From NCBI GenBank assembly GCA_946902875.1, contig OX336340.1:10741566-10805565 (forward strand): DNA of 64,000 nt, in the 5' to 3' direction. The DNA comes from Nematopogon swammerdamellus. Its lineage: Eukaryota > Arthropoda > Insecta > Lepidoptera > Adelidae. The notes under the pieces are model-generated. The model had not been told where the DNA came from, searched no databases, and saw only the letters and a list, made by a program, of their open reading frames with translations. Position numbers and translations under genes: made by a program. Positions 9,815-21,513 of this stretch are shown piece after piece. Numbering within the stretch: the stretch's first letter is position 1; the number at the start of each line of letters is the position of its first letter.

Positions 9815-9946
9815 ATGCCCGGTTGTGTGTTCCGATGTTGCAAAAATTATACCACAAATATTGGAAAACTTGACGGCGTCCAATGCATGTGTTGGGTTGG
9901 CCTTGGCTGGCGTTGTCACCGAACGCTTACGCTTATAGTCCGCTAG
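9815..9946 (+). pseudogene. THAP-like zinc finger start, second type
   Basis: MPGCVFRCCKNYTTNIGKLD is followed by GV and then loses homology (QCMCWVGLGW) before a stop at 9944-9946. The first 22 residues fit a THAP N-terminus: Met, Cys, four residues, Cys, then Asn and a basic run toward the expected TFHRFP. The break falls where TFHRFP should start. It lies between two minus-strand LINE fragments. It differs from the 6106 copy, so it is a separate gene relic or transposon. Confidence 0.4.
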
Positions 9947-10077
9947 CTCCCCTCTTCAGCTCGGCTTTGCGCTCCGCCACTCCGCTACCTTGCCCCGTAC
10001 CTCAGCTGTTGGGTTGGGACACAATTTCTCTGTATCTTTCTTCGTAGCGATGCCTCTAGTAGAATACATATTAGCTC

Positions 10078-10210
10078 ACTGGAGCCATCCCATAGGTGCG
10101 AGCAGTACTCCAAGCAGGACTTGATTTGCGATTTATACAAAAGCAGCTTTTGGCCCAGCGTGAAGAAACGTCGCACCTTATTGAGTAAGTCCAGCTCTTT
10201 GGAACCCACC
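10078..10210 (-). mobile_element. LINE fragment, middle of C-terminal domain
   Basis: Minus-strand translation gives GSKELDLLNKVRRFFTLGQK and LLLYKSQIKSCLEYCSHLWDGS. This LYKxQ....EYCSHLW block follows the reverse transcriptase in the Jockey/CR1-like family seen elsewhere in this window. The frame then runs into unrelated sequence. The fragment sits upstream of the 9490-9750 piece, and the two may come from one insertion disrupted by the THAP-like DNA between them. Confidence 0.75.
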
Positions 10211-12585
10211 TTGGCCTTCGATATCGCGCCGAAAGTTTAGGTCGTGTGACAGTTCGGTTCGACGAAATCGGTCGAGCGAAATGAGAGCTTAACATGAGCT
10301 TAGCATTAAAAAGTGAAATCAATAGAGTAGTGGTCGTACGAACTGGGTGGGTCGGCAGAGGGCAGCGACGGAAGCCGGGCTCGAGCCGGAAGTTCAGGCA
10401 GTTTACCTGCGCCGGAAGTCGGAAGCGGCAGGCGCGGTTGCCGCGCGTCGCGTCACCACCGAGGCTCCGAGTATGCCGAGACGTACTAAAGTAACACGAC
10501 GGAAGCTGGCGCACTCTGTAGCATATTCGCTAGCAGCTGTCTGCTGCTGAGCTGCACTATCATGTCAACTACACAGTAGTACCTACACAATTGCAGTGGA
10601 TTACGTATTAGGTATATCAGGTCTTATCGAGTCGGATTCTAACAATAGCAACAATTACAATAGTTTGGCCTTAACTCGTGTTTATGTAGGCGTCAGGGAG
10701 CCTAGTCTTGCCTAGTCTGTAGTAGTAGTACAGTGGTAAAAGTAGTCAGTAGTAGCTGGCCTATCATGCGAAAGGTCGGAAGTTCGAAATTTTCGAGTAT
10801 CTTATTTTATATTTTCGAAATATAAAATAAGCGCTTTTAACGTCCGTCAAAACACCACGAGGAAAACGTATAATTTACAGCGGGATATGAAAATGTTATT
10901 GTGTACCTCTACGGTTCATAACTTGCGTGTTTACTTGGTTGTTTCCGTGGGGGTATCTTTCCCATAAGAATCGCGTAAGGTTGAAGGATGAAATATAGTC
11001 GAAACATGTCACAATTCTTAGATCTATCAAGTGACGAAGAAATCGAAAAACCCATACAAATCATTCACACTTATAGTTCCAGACAGGTAGACCTCTCGCC
11101 GCCACACAAAACACAACGAGCGCTCTATTTACGTGTATCGAACTATACAGGAATAATATAAATACGTTTTATTGTCGAATATAACCCGTCTTCGGAATAG
11201 GTCTGCCGTCGCAGCAATAAAATAAAATACAAACTCGGGCTCCTGATATAATTTGCATAAGCAAACAGTGCGTAGGTGAGTTCTCCGCGCGGACCAAAGA
11301 AAAAAAATTCAAATTATCTTCAAAACGGTCTCCTCGGTAGCCGATATTAAATTTTTCTCGGGCCCGTGTCTGGTGACAGAACGCTCCATCTCATTATTAG
11401 ACGAGCAAAAATCGCATTACCATGAAACATCACGGGCCGCCCGCGGTCTCAAATTGAATTCCCGCTAACTACGAAACGACGCGACACGCACGACGACGAC
11501 GACGCGGCAAAGCCGCCGCGCCGCGCCGCCGCCGCCCGCCCGCGCCGCGCGGTCATGTCCACAACACCCAGACACTGCTCCAATAAAAGCGACCAAGTGC
11601 CGTCGACCAATCACACGCCATTACTGAAGGCTGTGTAGGAGATTGGATGATTTTCACGTGTAAACGTCTATACCGCCACCCCAATATTTTTTTGGGGCTG
11701 TAGTGGATAGCGATTTAATGACGCATCGCGTGTCACAGACGGCACGCTCGAATAGTGATGATTACACATCAACCGCGAGTTCAGGAACTCCGATTTTTTT
11801 TAAATGCCTTCTACGCTTTTATTTTTCGGGGCATAACTTTGGCTTTCACCAAATATAAGAAGAAAGTCTTGAAAGACTACATTTTTTCTAGTTTTACTTA
11901 CGGAGCCCTAAACTAGGAAAGTCGCCCCGAACGAAAGTTCGACGATACAGCTTAAAATGCTCATAACGATTACGACGAGCCGGGAACAAAGTTAGTCCTG
12001 TTGTTTTTCGAAAGTAAATTGTTTTTTTTTTATGAAATTATATTGTTTTGAAATAACTTTGTGTACGACATACCGATCTGTGTTACGGTCAGCAATTTCG
12101 CTCAGCTTTATGCTAATTGAAATGTTCACCACCGCGCCGCGGTCGTCGCCGCGTCGCTGAGCAGGCGTTTTTATTCAAATCTCGGAATCTAGCTAGAGAA
12201 CTCCACAAGTGTTGTTGCTTATTTATTCAACCAAATAAAAGGTACCTTCGTTGGCGTGGTGTACTTAATTAAAAATATGTTTTTCCTTAACAATTAAATA
12301 TTCACCCGATAATAATTTTTAATTTTCGCTGTCAGAATTAACATAGGTAGGTACCTACTTAAAGTATATATTTGTTAAGACTGGAAATACAAATGTACTC
12401 TGAGAAATGTACGAAGATATCAATAGGGACGTTCAAATATAAGTGAGAATGAGGTACAAACTCCTTGGAACTAAAAACAATAAATACTGGAGGGCCTAGC
12501 TAAGACATCTCTCAGATAAAACAAAATAAATAATGAACAGATTGTTTTGTTTTTGTTTGAGTCATTCATTTAAAATTCACGAGTT
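10211..12585. other. Unique DNA with GC-rich islands; no gene
   Basis: A GC-rich block at 10330-10480 and a stronger one at 11440-11560 (CGACGACGACG and GCCGCCGCC runs) are separated by mixed DNA. A possible tRNA-like head lies at 10735-10795 (CATGCGAAAGGTCGGAAGTT). The islands show no splice-bounded coding frame. Confidence 0.4.
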
Positions 12586-12792
12586 ATTCTGTTTCACCAG
12601 GATAACGCCCCGGCACGCAAGTCCGCACTTGCAATGGCAGCTATTCATGATGCTGGCTTTGAAATACTTGAACATCCTCTATATCAACCAGACCTCACCA
12701 CCACTAGTGATTTCGATTTATGTCTGCGACTGAAGGAATATCTGAGAGGCTAGAAATTTCAAGATGATGAAGCAGCCGTGGCCGCGGTCTAG
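12586..12792 (+). mobile_element. mariner transposase relic, catalytic core fragment
   Basis: The frame reads ILFHQDNAPARKSALAMAAI, then HDAGFEILEHPLYQPDL and, after TTTSDFDLCLR, LKEYLRG, a stop, and KFQDDEAAVAAV. This is the mariner transposase segment with the second and third acidic residues of the DD34D triad (Asp in HQDNAPAH and in PDLAPSDF). One extra Thr codon lies between them (35 residues instead of 34) and an in-frame stop follows LKEYLRG, so the copy is dead. Nothing upstream preserves the first Asp and no inverted termini are visible. Confidence 0.85.
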
Positions 12793-12904
12793 ACATTTTA
12801 AGTTTTTACGTGCTCACGATGAAGTTTTTAGGGAGGTAATTTTATGTTAAGAAAAATTTTATAAATCTCAAAAGAAAAACTACCTATGTAGGTATCTATT
12901 GTGT

Positions 12905-12925
12905 TAACCTAACCTAACCTAACCC
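12905..12925. repeat. Short interstitial TTAGG-type repeat
   Basis: TAACC repeated about four times, the complement of the insect telomere unit TTAGG. Too short to indicate a telomere. Confidence 0.6.
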
Positions 12926-12964
12926 TCGTAGTACGTAAGCGGGCTAGTTGTTATTATTATTTAT

Positions 12965-13035
12965 TTACTTTAGAGTTTGCACTAATCACACCACGTTTAA
13001 TGCTTGTATGTATTACCGTTTTCACGATAGAGCAA
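12965..13035 (-). mobile_element. Moth interspersed repeat B, inner part
   Basis: TGCTTGTATGTATTACCG and the following CGATAGAGCAAAAAC match, in reverse, the inner part of the repeat at 60160-60600. The outer part is at 13395-13556, with other DNA between. Confidence 0.6.
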
Positions 13036-13061
13036 AAACCAAACAAAGTAGTAGTTTCTGT

Positions 13062-13180
13062 AGCCGACATGAAATGGAGGGAAGCACTGACATGGCACCT
13101 AGTTCACCCGGTGTTATGGGCTGACATCACGGATGTTTTGGGTGATGTAGCCAACCGTGTCAGCTTCCATAAAAAAAAGG
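13062..13180 (+). mobile_element. Retroposon tail, family A
   Basis: GAAGCACTGACATGGCACCT to TGTCAGCTTCCAT plus an A-run; same family as 31452-31800. It sits between the two halves of repeat B, so it inserted after repeat B. Confidence 0.7.
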
Positions 13181-13394
13181 TACGATAAGAATTTTTTTAA
13201 TACTCTAATACTTAAAAAAAAAAAGAAAAGGAAAAGGAAAACATTTGCACAAGTGGTATTTGAACTCCGCTACCGCTGCCCGAACTACCGCTAATCTAAC
13301 AGAGGTCACAGCTGATGAGACGAATATCCGATTCAGTCCCGATATGTATTATGTACTCGTAGATGGACTCATAATTAGATTCACACCATTCACG

Positions 13395-13556
13395 TATTCT
13401 TTTTATTTGTTGGGATATCTCCCATAATAACACATATTCTGTGAAAATTTCAACCTATACGGTATTACGGTTCAAAAGATACAGCAGTAGGACAGAGAGA
13501 CCGACAGACGGCGTAGGCTTGGTAAAATAGGCCTCCGTATGGATACGGAACCCTAA
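13395..13556 (-). mobile_element. Moth interspersed repeat B, outer part
   Basis: In reverse it reads AGGGTTCCGTATCCATACGG, CCGTCTGTCGGTCTCTCTG, then TGAAATTTTCACAGAA. This matches the left half of the 60160-60600 copy and is a widely seen moth repeat start. Confidence 0.6.
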
Positions 13557-16483
13557 AAATGAAATGGCATTTAATAAAATTTTATTGGAATATACTAATT
13601 CTCACTACTTTTTGAACGACGCAGTATATCAGAGTTTCGACGTTACAGCGTATTTAAAAAATACGAGTACCTTGAGTCTCCAATTCACAGAATAGCTGCG
13701 AGCGATATCTCAACCATTAAAATAATATTGCCAAATAGTTTATTTTGTCGCATAACTGATTTTGAAGCAAGACAGCGCAGGAAGTCTGAAGGAATCTGAA
13801 AATATGATTCAGCAAAATTCTTCCTCGCTAAATAGTGATTGCCTCAGCCCCTTTCCCGCCCGTCAAGAAACCGACCATATTGATGTAAGTAAACCCCTTA
13901 TCCCGGGTTGATAAGGCGCTGTGATCTTATATCATAAGAAGAGCGTGTGGCATAGGGATGGATAGGGGCGCGGTGGGGTTGGATTCGAGACGATATAACA
14001 TTCCAGCGCCACACCGCATCGATTTACCCAGGACGCGCCGCGTCCCTCCGCCTCCACGCGGAAAGTAGACGTGAGCCAATATTTATGAAGAAGGTACGAG
14101 TAGCTAGGGTGTAAGTAGGCGTCTACGCTCTACGCATACGTGTGCAAATTGTAAAATAATGCACAAGTGGCTCAAGTCATTTATGTTTGCCAAGGTGCAA
14201 AAGAAAACATAAGAAAACGCATCGATGTCTTTTAAATAGGATGCACGCTACGTGCAAATGACTCCACTTTTAGGGTCTATATCCTACATAAGTGGCTATT
14301 CAAAGTGAAGACTGACAACGTTTTTAGAATTTCAAGTCTGGAGAATGGACCAGAGTTATGCAGCCGACTGGATTAGCACCGGCAACGTTGACTGGCGAAT
14401 GCTATAAACGCCTTCGTATAATATTTTCAAACGTAAATAATGTTTGCCTGTTTTACATGATCTTGGTTACAACATTTATATATTTTTTTCAACAAGAAAG
14501 TACGCAATTCAATTTGATTACAATATTTCAGAATCCAGACCCTTCTTTCTGCATCTGCATTCAATTACCTATTGGTCATGGATGAATTGATGTGATTTTT
14601 GTCGAGGTTTTGTCCAAATACTTACTGTAACCCGTAGTATTTTTTATTTTAGTAGTATTTTTGTTCTTCCTCAATAGATACTTATCCAAATATGTTTAAA
14701 GTAGGTAAATATTTTGTCATAAAGAGCCAAGTCATAAAATTGCTAAAATATAACAATGAAAAATGGCCTAAAACAACGCTTAAGTCGGAAATGGGAGAAA
14801 TGGGAACACAAGTTGGCAATTTTTCGTCTGAAACGATCTCCCTTGAGGAAGGAAAGAAAGATGAGGGTGTCGGAATTACTCGGAATAAGTATTTAATATT
14901 ATCTTTCGAAAATAATGGATCAGCAATGCTCGGAAGGTTTTCAATATTTCAAGAAAATTTCCTAAGTGATTCCTAGGCGGTTTGTTTTTTCACGCTTGTC
15001 GTAAGGCTCTAATTTTATCATTATACCCTGTTATTTAAGTAAGAACGGTTGGATGGATACACATAATAAGTAATGACTAATGAAGGATTAAGTTTTATAA
15101 TACATAAGTCTTTAAGTACATGCATTTATCTGTCACTATTTAAGTAAACACTCTTTTATTAATTTTCAACGTGGACATTAATTTTTCTTCCGTTATGGAA
15201 AGTTCGCTGTAGGAGGAAGGATTGAAGCGAGGTATCCAAGTCAAAACGTCGAAGCGAAGGTATTAAGGCCAATCATCCGTATGATATGGATCCGGCCGGT
15301 TCCAGTCAGCGAGGCGGGGCAGGGGACGGCGTAGGGATTTACCTCCGCGGTGAGTGAGAAGCATCTTACCAAGTCGTAATGGTATTTGAACTACCGAGAC
15401 ATATTGTGAGAGTTTCCGAGAATACCTACAGTGAGCTCTAAAGGTGTATATATCTGTAGAACCTGGTCACACACGTTTGTGCTCACTGCTCGCAGGAAGC
15501 TAATGAGCTAACTAAACGATTTAATAATCTACCTACCCCTTTTGGAAGATAGATTGAAATAGAACAGAACAGAAACTCCTTATTATTGCACACAATTGAA
15601 AGAAAAAACAGTACACGAAAATAAACAAGAACACAAGAGTGCGCAAAGGCGGACTTATCAATGCAAGTGATTTCTTTCTTCCTATCACATTTGGATGATA
15701 ATAAGGAATAAAATGATAAAGGTATGGGTAGTGCAAGTGAGAGGGCGGAGGAATACGAATACATGTTTAGAATACGATTAATAAACGTAATTTCTTCGAG
15801 AAGGTTTATCCTCTTCCTGAACGCAGCTCGGCCTTCGGCCTCACCCATAGTTTATACATATTTTCATCGAGAAAGTTTATAGTCTTCTCGTTAACTAGTG
15901 AAGTGTCGTTAACATGAAATAATAATACAAAGCAATATTTTTCTACTACTTTTTTTTAACCCTGTAGTCATTCGAACACACCCCCAGGAAGATAGTAGTG
16001 GGGCGGGGTGGCATCACCACACCGGTACGGGCCTGTGTCTGGGCTGGGGAGATAGGTTCGCCTGCTGCAAAAGGCCCACGATGCGGAAATGGCATTTTAC
16101 TGCCTCGGTCTGTGTTGCTGGGATTTATCTTTCTTTATGACCCTATCGATGCGCGGTACTTGCAGCGACGAGTAAAAAAAATGCCGCATTAGTAAAAAAA
16201 AATTATAATATTGGGACAAACTTACCTCATGTCTAACGGCCAAATCATTTATGATGCGAAAAGTAGTATCATCTGTAAAGAAAAAAAAAACATTAAAAAT
16301 ATGATTAGCTTGAACAGCAGAAAATAATGTACAGTTAATCCGCACGATCTCATGCATAATTTTCTGAAATAATATATAATACCTTAAATTATCGACTCTA
16401 CCTTCACGAGCACCAACGATATCACATCATGAGATTTTTTTAGGATAACTTTACTTCCATAATTATACGATAATAAAGAAAAC
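13557..16483. other. No gene recognised
   Basis: Mostly AT-rich. A 94-codon open frame at 14692-14976 (MFKVGKYFVIK...) has no motif I recognise. A GC-richer patch lies at 15290-15350. No repeats shared with the rest of the window were seen. Confidence 0.35.
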
Positions 16484-17232
16484 ATGGTGAAAACTTTGAT
16501 GTTGTTATACTTTGCCTACGTCGAGGCCTACGTCAGAAGTCACCTGGAGTTTGCCTCTGCAGTTTGGAACCCGCAGTATAAAGTTTATATTCAATCTATA
16601 GAAAAAATTCAGAACACATTTCTTAAGCATCTAACTTTTCGGTGTGGCACTCAATTTAAGAAATTAACTTCGTTGACTGAACGTCGAATGGTTACAGATG
16701 TTAGGTTACTGCATAAAATACTAAACAATAAAGTTGATTCATTCTCCCCACTTACTCAGCAAAATTAATTTCCGATGTCCGAAATTTCACACACGTTCTG
16801 GTAATTTATTTAATATTCCTAAAAGTAATTGTAACTACCTTAGTAATGTTTTTCTTCGCCGCTCTTGTGTAACTTATAATAATAAATTTTCTCATGTTGA
16901 CATCTTTCACGACAATCTTAAAAAAATTAAATTTTACTCGTAGTGTTTCATTAGCATATGATTAAGTTTATTTTTTTTTTTCTCCTTCGATATTCCATTT
17001 ATTTTCGTATAAATATATTAGTTTGGGTTATAGCTTTGTTATTCTCTTTTGACATTTTGTTTACAATAAAATTGTGTATTCTTTAAGTTAGCATTATACT
17101 TTTTCTTTTGTTTAAATATTACTACTTATATGTTAATGTAATCTTAGCTGGTTATTAGTGTGTTAAATATTTCATATTAATTGTTTAGTTATGTACTGTA
17201 TGATTACTGAATAAAAAAAAAAATTAAAAAAA
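16484..17232 (+). mobile_element. CR1-like LINE 3' end with poly-A tail
   Basis: The frame from 16484 reads AYVRSHLEFASAVWNPQY and SIEKIQNTFLKHL, then shifts near 16735 into LLSKINFRCPKFHTRSGNLF and ends KKIKFYS at 16943. Both blocks belong to the region after the reverse transcriptase in CR1-like LINEs. A 3' UTR of about 260 bp follows and ends in an A-rich tail (17211-17232). A frameshift and a short internal duplication (FAYVEAYV) mark it as dead. Its tail meets the tail of the next LINE. Confidence 0.8.
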
Positions 17233-17825
17233 TTGTAGCAACCTTTCTTTATTGATAGCGCGATATGTGGCATCGTTTCACCTACAAGTAGGTGTCTAAC
17301 GATGCCCATGGACATTCTGTGATGCACGGGGATTGCGAATGCCACACCGACCTGACAGAAGCCATTTCACGCCCCTTTAAAACCCCTAGGCTGTACTTGG
17401 GAGGAAATGATGTGCAGGGAGTGTGTTGCACATTTTCCCGGTTCTGTGAATAAAATACCTAGAGAACCGGTTTGTATCCGTGGTAGGTCGATTTTATAGG
17501 GGTACATCCCCTGCCCAGTAGGCTTAGTGCGGAGGTGAAATGGGGACGGCGGAATCGCGTTAAACAGCTCCTCCGAACACTCCCCAAGAAATAGACGATA
17601 GAACACACTTAGGGAGCCGACGACGTCCCTACGGAGTTGAAGTGGTTCTAAATCCCGGGACACCACAGGATCACCCACTCGCACGGCACGACGCTGGATT
17701 GAGTCTAGCGGCGCAAGGTGGTATTTTTCTGAGCCGTCCCACAATACAGAATTCCCACTAATCTGACCCAAAAACACATAGGTACAATCACACATTCCGA
17801 TATATAACCGCTGCCTTATTTCCAT
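17233..17825 (-). mobile_element. LINE 3' end with 3' UTR, tail-to-tail with previous
   Basis: Minus-strand frame from 17790: VLWDGSEKYHLAPLDSIQRR, then LQLRRDVVGSLSVFYRLF and LGECSEELFNAIPPSPFHLR. A frameshift follows, so the usual RTGKMWNTLPAHHF is split between frames. The 3' UTR (17235-17345) matches that of the 59944-60158 copy, including GTTAGACACCT and the terminal CAATAAA. The element is truncated at its 5' end before the reverse transcriptase. Confidence 0.8.
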
Positions 17826-19577
17826 AAGGCATTAAAGCAATAATTACCATGCATACACAATACGTTATCTTCTCTGTGTACAGTTCAATACACAGCGTCA
17901 TCATCAGCATTAAATTGATTAAAAAAAAGACTTTTAGAAAAACAAAACAGGTCTCGTGTTTCGTTTCTATCAATCAAACTAAATGCCATTCAAGTAACAC
18001 GTTTAATTAAAAAGTCAACTACATATAGCTATTCATTGACAAAGTTCATGTGCGAAAACTCATTTTAGACAACAGCTGTACTCACACTATACAGTTGCTA
18101 TGGTAACTACATAAATTTAACTAAATTAACATAATTACATGCTGATTATATTTTACTTGCCTACCAAGTAAGCAAGTAAAATATTTCGTCCAACTCAGCC
18201 GACTCCGCCACAGTTCCCAATACGCTGGCAGCGTTGCCCCTACTATTTGCTGAAAGAAGAAACACATGGTACGTCGGTCACCAACGTACCAAGAAAAATA
18301 TATATATATATCAGTGGTCAAAGTTCGACGGGCTCGCCACCTCTCACCTTGGCATGGTACTTCCACCGAGTCATGCAGCAGGTGGGTCTTCGTGCCTTAC
18401 TTGCTGCTTGATCGATTGAATCTTGTTCGAATACTTTGCGAAACGTGGTGGTCGGTGTTGTGCTGTAATTTACCAGAGTTCTTGCAGCACAACACCGATT
18501 ACTCTGCTTACCCCGAATGTCGGGATTCAGCGTGTGTGATATGTATGTATGGTCAAAGTTCAGTATTCGGCTATGTATGACCTTTTCTTATCACGGCACC
18601 ATTGTTTACTGACCCACGCGGCCCGTTACGTATGTCTACAAAATTTTATGAACTTGCGTTTATTGTAAGTGCTACCACAATTTGGGGAAGCGAGCGTTAG
18701 ACAGTAATGCTCTACTTTCACCTTGATGTATCAATTACAATGTTGAAATCGCTCGTGCCTCCGTACACGAGCATTTCACCGGAGGCGGGACGGGCGCGGT
18801 GAGGAGCGGTGGGCGAGCGCGCGTGTTAGTTTAATGGATAGGTAAAAAGCCGAGTAGCTTTGTTCATTAATTACAAGAGGCAGCGCGTGTCGCCGTGATC
18901 CATTAGCCTTCGCATCCTAGCAGCCTAACTAATGAGCCTGCTGCTATTGTGTAGCGCCGGCTCCCGACTCCCGACTGACCGGTACGGGGCGCGGCGCGGG
19001 AGGCAGAGCCCGCTCCAGGCAGCCTCGCTTACGCTACACCGTACGAATACACTACACTAGAGCTGCTCCACGACTCACGATCAGCACAGATTGCTGATAC
19101 ATATGTCTAGGGACAGATAGGACAGTCTTGAACATAGCAGCAACCCATAGCTCCATGGGGACCCATGAGAAACGACCAATCACAGACACGACAGCTGCCC
19201 AATCAGAAGCTAGATTTAGTGAGGTAAACCCACGATAGAAGTAATTATCGATATCCTCGTAATATGATTAGATAAATATTCTTTTGGAACTAATGTAATC
19301 ATTATTATTTTAGTCATAAATGAACAATGCCTTATATTTTCAATATTTTCTTTCGAAGTTATGTTTTTTGTGTGCCATCTAGAGAGACAAGAAAATATTA
19401 AAAACTGTTAAGAAGCAAATTTCATAGGTGATAGATAAATGATAATACCAACAAGATTGGTTAGGTGGGTAAATTATAAAAATATGTAATATGGACATAT
19501 AAAAAAAAAAAAAATGTGTTTATTTCAAAAAATCTAAAGTCAGAGTCAAATATTTTGAAAACAATCATTATTAAATG
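17826..19577. other. Unique DNA, GC-rich island, small hairpins
   Basis: A 13-bp hairpin lies at 18148-18184 and a 14-bp inverted repeat (TCGGTGTTGTGCTG) at 18452-18465 and 18485-18498. The 18750-19030 region is GC-rich and includes TTAATGGATAG and TTCATTAATTAC homeodomain-like AT cores beside CpG-dense DNA. No gene is supported. Confidence 0.4.
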
Positions 19578-19794
19578 CTAGCAGAGCGCAGGAAGACTAA
19601 CGCGCTGCGCGCACCTTAACAATATTGTAAAAACATCTCTAACCTCCGCTGGTATGCCCTCCCTACTGGAGCCACCAGGCACCTCACGTTCGGACGGCAA
19701 AAGACCTGGTATGACGCTGATTCCGTGGACGAAGAGTAGAGCCCCGGTGTGGGACGCCAGTGCGTCAATACGCTGGCGCCTAAACATGTTTCCG
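19578..19794 (+). mobile_element. Second LINE type, C-terminal fragment
   Basis: Plus-strand frame: GRLTRCAHLNNIVKTSLTSA, then SLLEPPGTSRSDGKRPGMTL, then IPWTKSRAPVWDASAS. The order H-N-I..S..SAG.P..LEP.G..R.DGKRP.G.T..PW......VWD is a conserved block at the end of some non-LTR retrotransposon polyproteins of invertebrates, which may be an endonuclease-like fold. One residue of GKRPDGMTL is missing. The frame is cut at 19795 by the minus-strand LINE that follows. Confidence 0.65.
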
Positions 19795-20700
19795 TTTTTT
19801 TTTATTGCTTCCAGTATGCAGAGCCACCCAGTTCGGGTGGCTCTGCCCGAGGTTGAAGCCCAGGCCCAGTCAATTTCCCCGCTGAGGAGGTGCCAGTCCG
19901 GCTTGAAGGTGGACGAGGGATAGGCTTTTAACCCGCGATTTGAAGATCCGTGGATTTTAGGAATGGGAAAAGATATTTCCTGGGAGCCCGTTCCACATGA
20001 ACGATTAAGAGAAATGTGCAGTTCGAAGAACTCTTCTGTCGACTACAAAGGGGTGTTCCGCGAGAGTATGGCGGGTTTGGCGAAGGCGAACAGGAGGAGA
20101 GATAAGGGAAGCAAGTTTGTCAGAGCAGCGGTCATAGTAGTACCGATAAAACAGGCTCAATGACCCAACGATACGTCTGTGCTTTAGAGGTTGAAGGTCC
20201 TTTTTGAGTACAGAGTCACCAATGAGGAATGAGGCCAATGGCTCGTCGCTGAATATAATCCAAGGTTGAAAGAAGGTACTCAGGGGAACCCTTCCAAAGA
20301 TGACTGCAATAATTAGGGTCCACTTGTGCTTTATTAAGCAGTTGGACCGGCGAGAAAAATCGCCGACATCAGTAAAGGATCCCTAATTTTCGAGACGCTA
20401 GTTTCGCCTTGGACTCTATGAACGATCGAAACCCAACGTCCCTGGACACTTCCATACCCAGGACGCCCAAACTACCATCGTTGGGGACTTCACAGCCCTG
20501 GAAAGTGGCTTGGAGAGGAAACGGATCAGCCTTAGTAGACAAGGCACAGGCTTGCGTCTTGGCTACATTGAAGTTGACCAAGTTCTTCTTTCCCCAAGAG
20601 GATACTTTTTCGAGAACCTGGTCAAGCCGAGCAACAGTTTCGCGTTTCGCGTTTGCTGCTGAGGCTTCTCTACCCTTCCGGTCCTTGATGAACCATTCAG
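19795..20700 (-). mobile_element. Jockey/CR1-like LINE, 3' half with stem-loop tail
   Basis: On the minus strand: LDQVLEKVSSWGKKNLVNFN, later SLGVLGMEVSRDVGFRSF and ESKAKLASRKLGIL (after 20369 the frame shifts), YCSHLWKGSPEYLLSTLDYI, then LQPLKHRRIVGSLSLFYRYY and WNGLPGNIFS. This is the full order of the post-catalytic domain. A terminal stem-loop (19818-19846) and CAATAAAAAAAAAC form its 3' end, with the A-tail at 19795-19803. Stops and frameshifts make it inactive. It lies inside the plus-strand LINE at 19578. Confidence 0.85.
19818..19846 (-). other. Stem-loop at LINE 3' end
   Basis: GCAGAGCCACCC (19818-19829) pairs perfectly with 19835-19846 around a 5-base loop, about 15 bp before the A-tail. 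In several LINE families such 3' hairpins are bound by the element's reverse transcriptase. Confidence 0.7.
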
Positions 20701-20730
20701 TTTCCTCGCGTTCAGCCGGGGCGGCTGCAG

Positions 20731-20820
20731 CACAAGATTGCGAAGTTTCTGACAACGATGAAGTGCCTTCTACGAGTGCCTCCGCCTTCCAACCGCAACC
20801 ATCTTCTCCAATAACTAATT
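20731..20820 (+). mobile_element. Acidic C-terminal peptide of an unidentified element
   Basis: QDCEVSDNDEVPSTSASAFQ continuing PQPSSPITN then stop. The segment is shared with 61140-61215, which reads DEDEDCEVSDDDEVP before a one-base deletion. The conserved frame and acidic, serine-rich composition suggest the tail of a transposon-encoded protein. It might be the continuation of the interrupted LINE at 19578, but I cannot show that. Confidence 0.4.
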
Positions 20821-21513
20821 AACTAATTATTTATATAACATATATTATTAGTATTGATTATTGTGCAAATTATTAAAAAAAAGTTCCAAAGTATGCACGA
20901 CCGGTGTAATTATAGTACAAATAAGATAATTATTGTACGTAACCCAAGCCTGCCGACGCGACGCCGCCATGACATTTTTTTTTACAGTTGCTTCAACCTG
21001 ACTGCTGAATTTCATTGGTCGGTTGACCTGGGACCCTTCAAAATGGCCGCCGGCTTACGGACGATCTTGCCACTATGAACTGTCACGCCGGTAACGATCA
21101 TCACACGTCTAACAGACACATCTTGGTGCATCCTATTACATTTTGGTATCTTTAGAACGTAACTCTGCCACAGATTACTTAAAGTTACTTCGTAACAGAT
21201 AAATCACTCCATAGAAAATGTTCCTACCTTCGGGCTTTAATAGCCTACTGCTTCGCGTCGTCAATCGCTGCGTGCGAAAATGTACCTTAACGAGCGAGTG
21301 TAAAGTGGTTATTGCTTTGCAGCTGCGCGCAGTTGCGTGGGCGAGCGTCTATACTTCGCGCGGCTGACGAATTCCACTGAAATAGACCGCCGGCGGCCCG
21401 TCGGGAGGTAGGTAGTTAGCGCGCGCAAGTACATAGAGTGCGTGAGGCCTGACTCTTCCCCGTGACTCTGCCAGTTTAAAATCCCACTAAACGAAAACAA
21501 TTCACATAATTTA
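20821..21513. other. No gene recognised
   Basis: AT-rich start, then GC-rich DNA at 20940-21080 and 21340-21440. No feature supported. Confidence 0.4.

Noticed and set aside
10735..10795. tRNA gene
   Set aside because: Only B-box-like similarity; no clover-leaf can be drawn.
12905..12925. Telomere repeat
   Set aside because: Only about four units, so an interstitial scrap at most.
14692..14976. 94-codon frame (MFKVGKYFVIK...)
   Set aside because: No motif, no splice context, and such lengths occur by chance in DNA of this size.
19654..19923. One continuous 89-codon plus-strand protein
   Set aside because: The first half is LINE sequence; the second half is antisense to the inserted LINE's 3' end.
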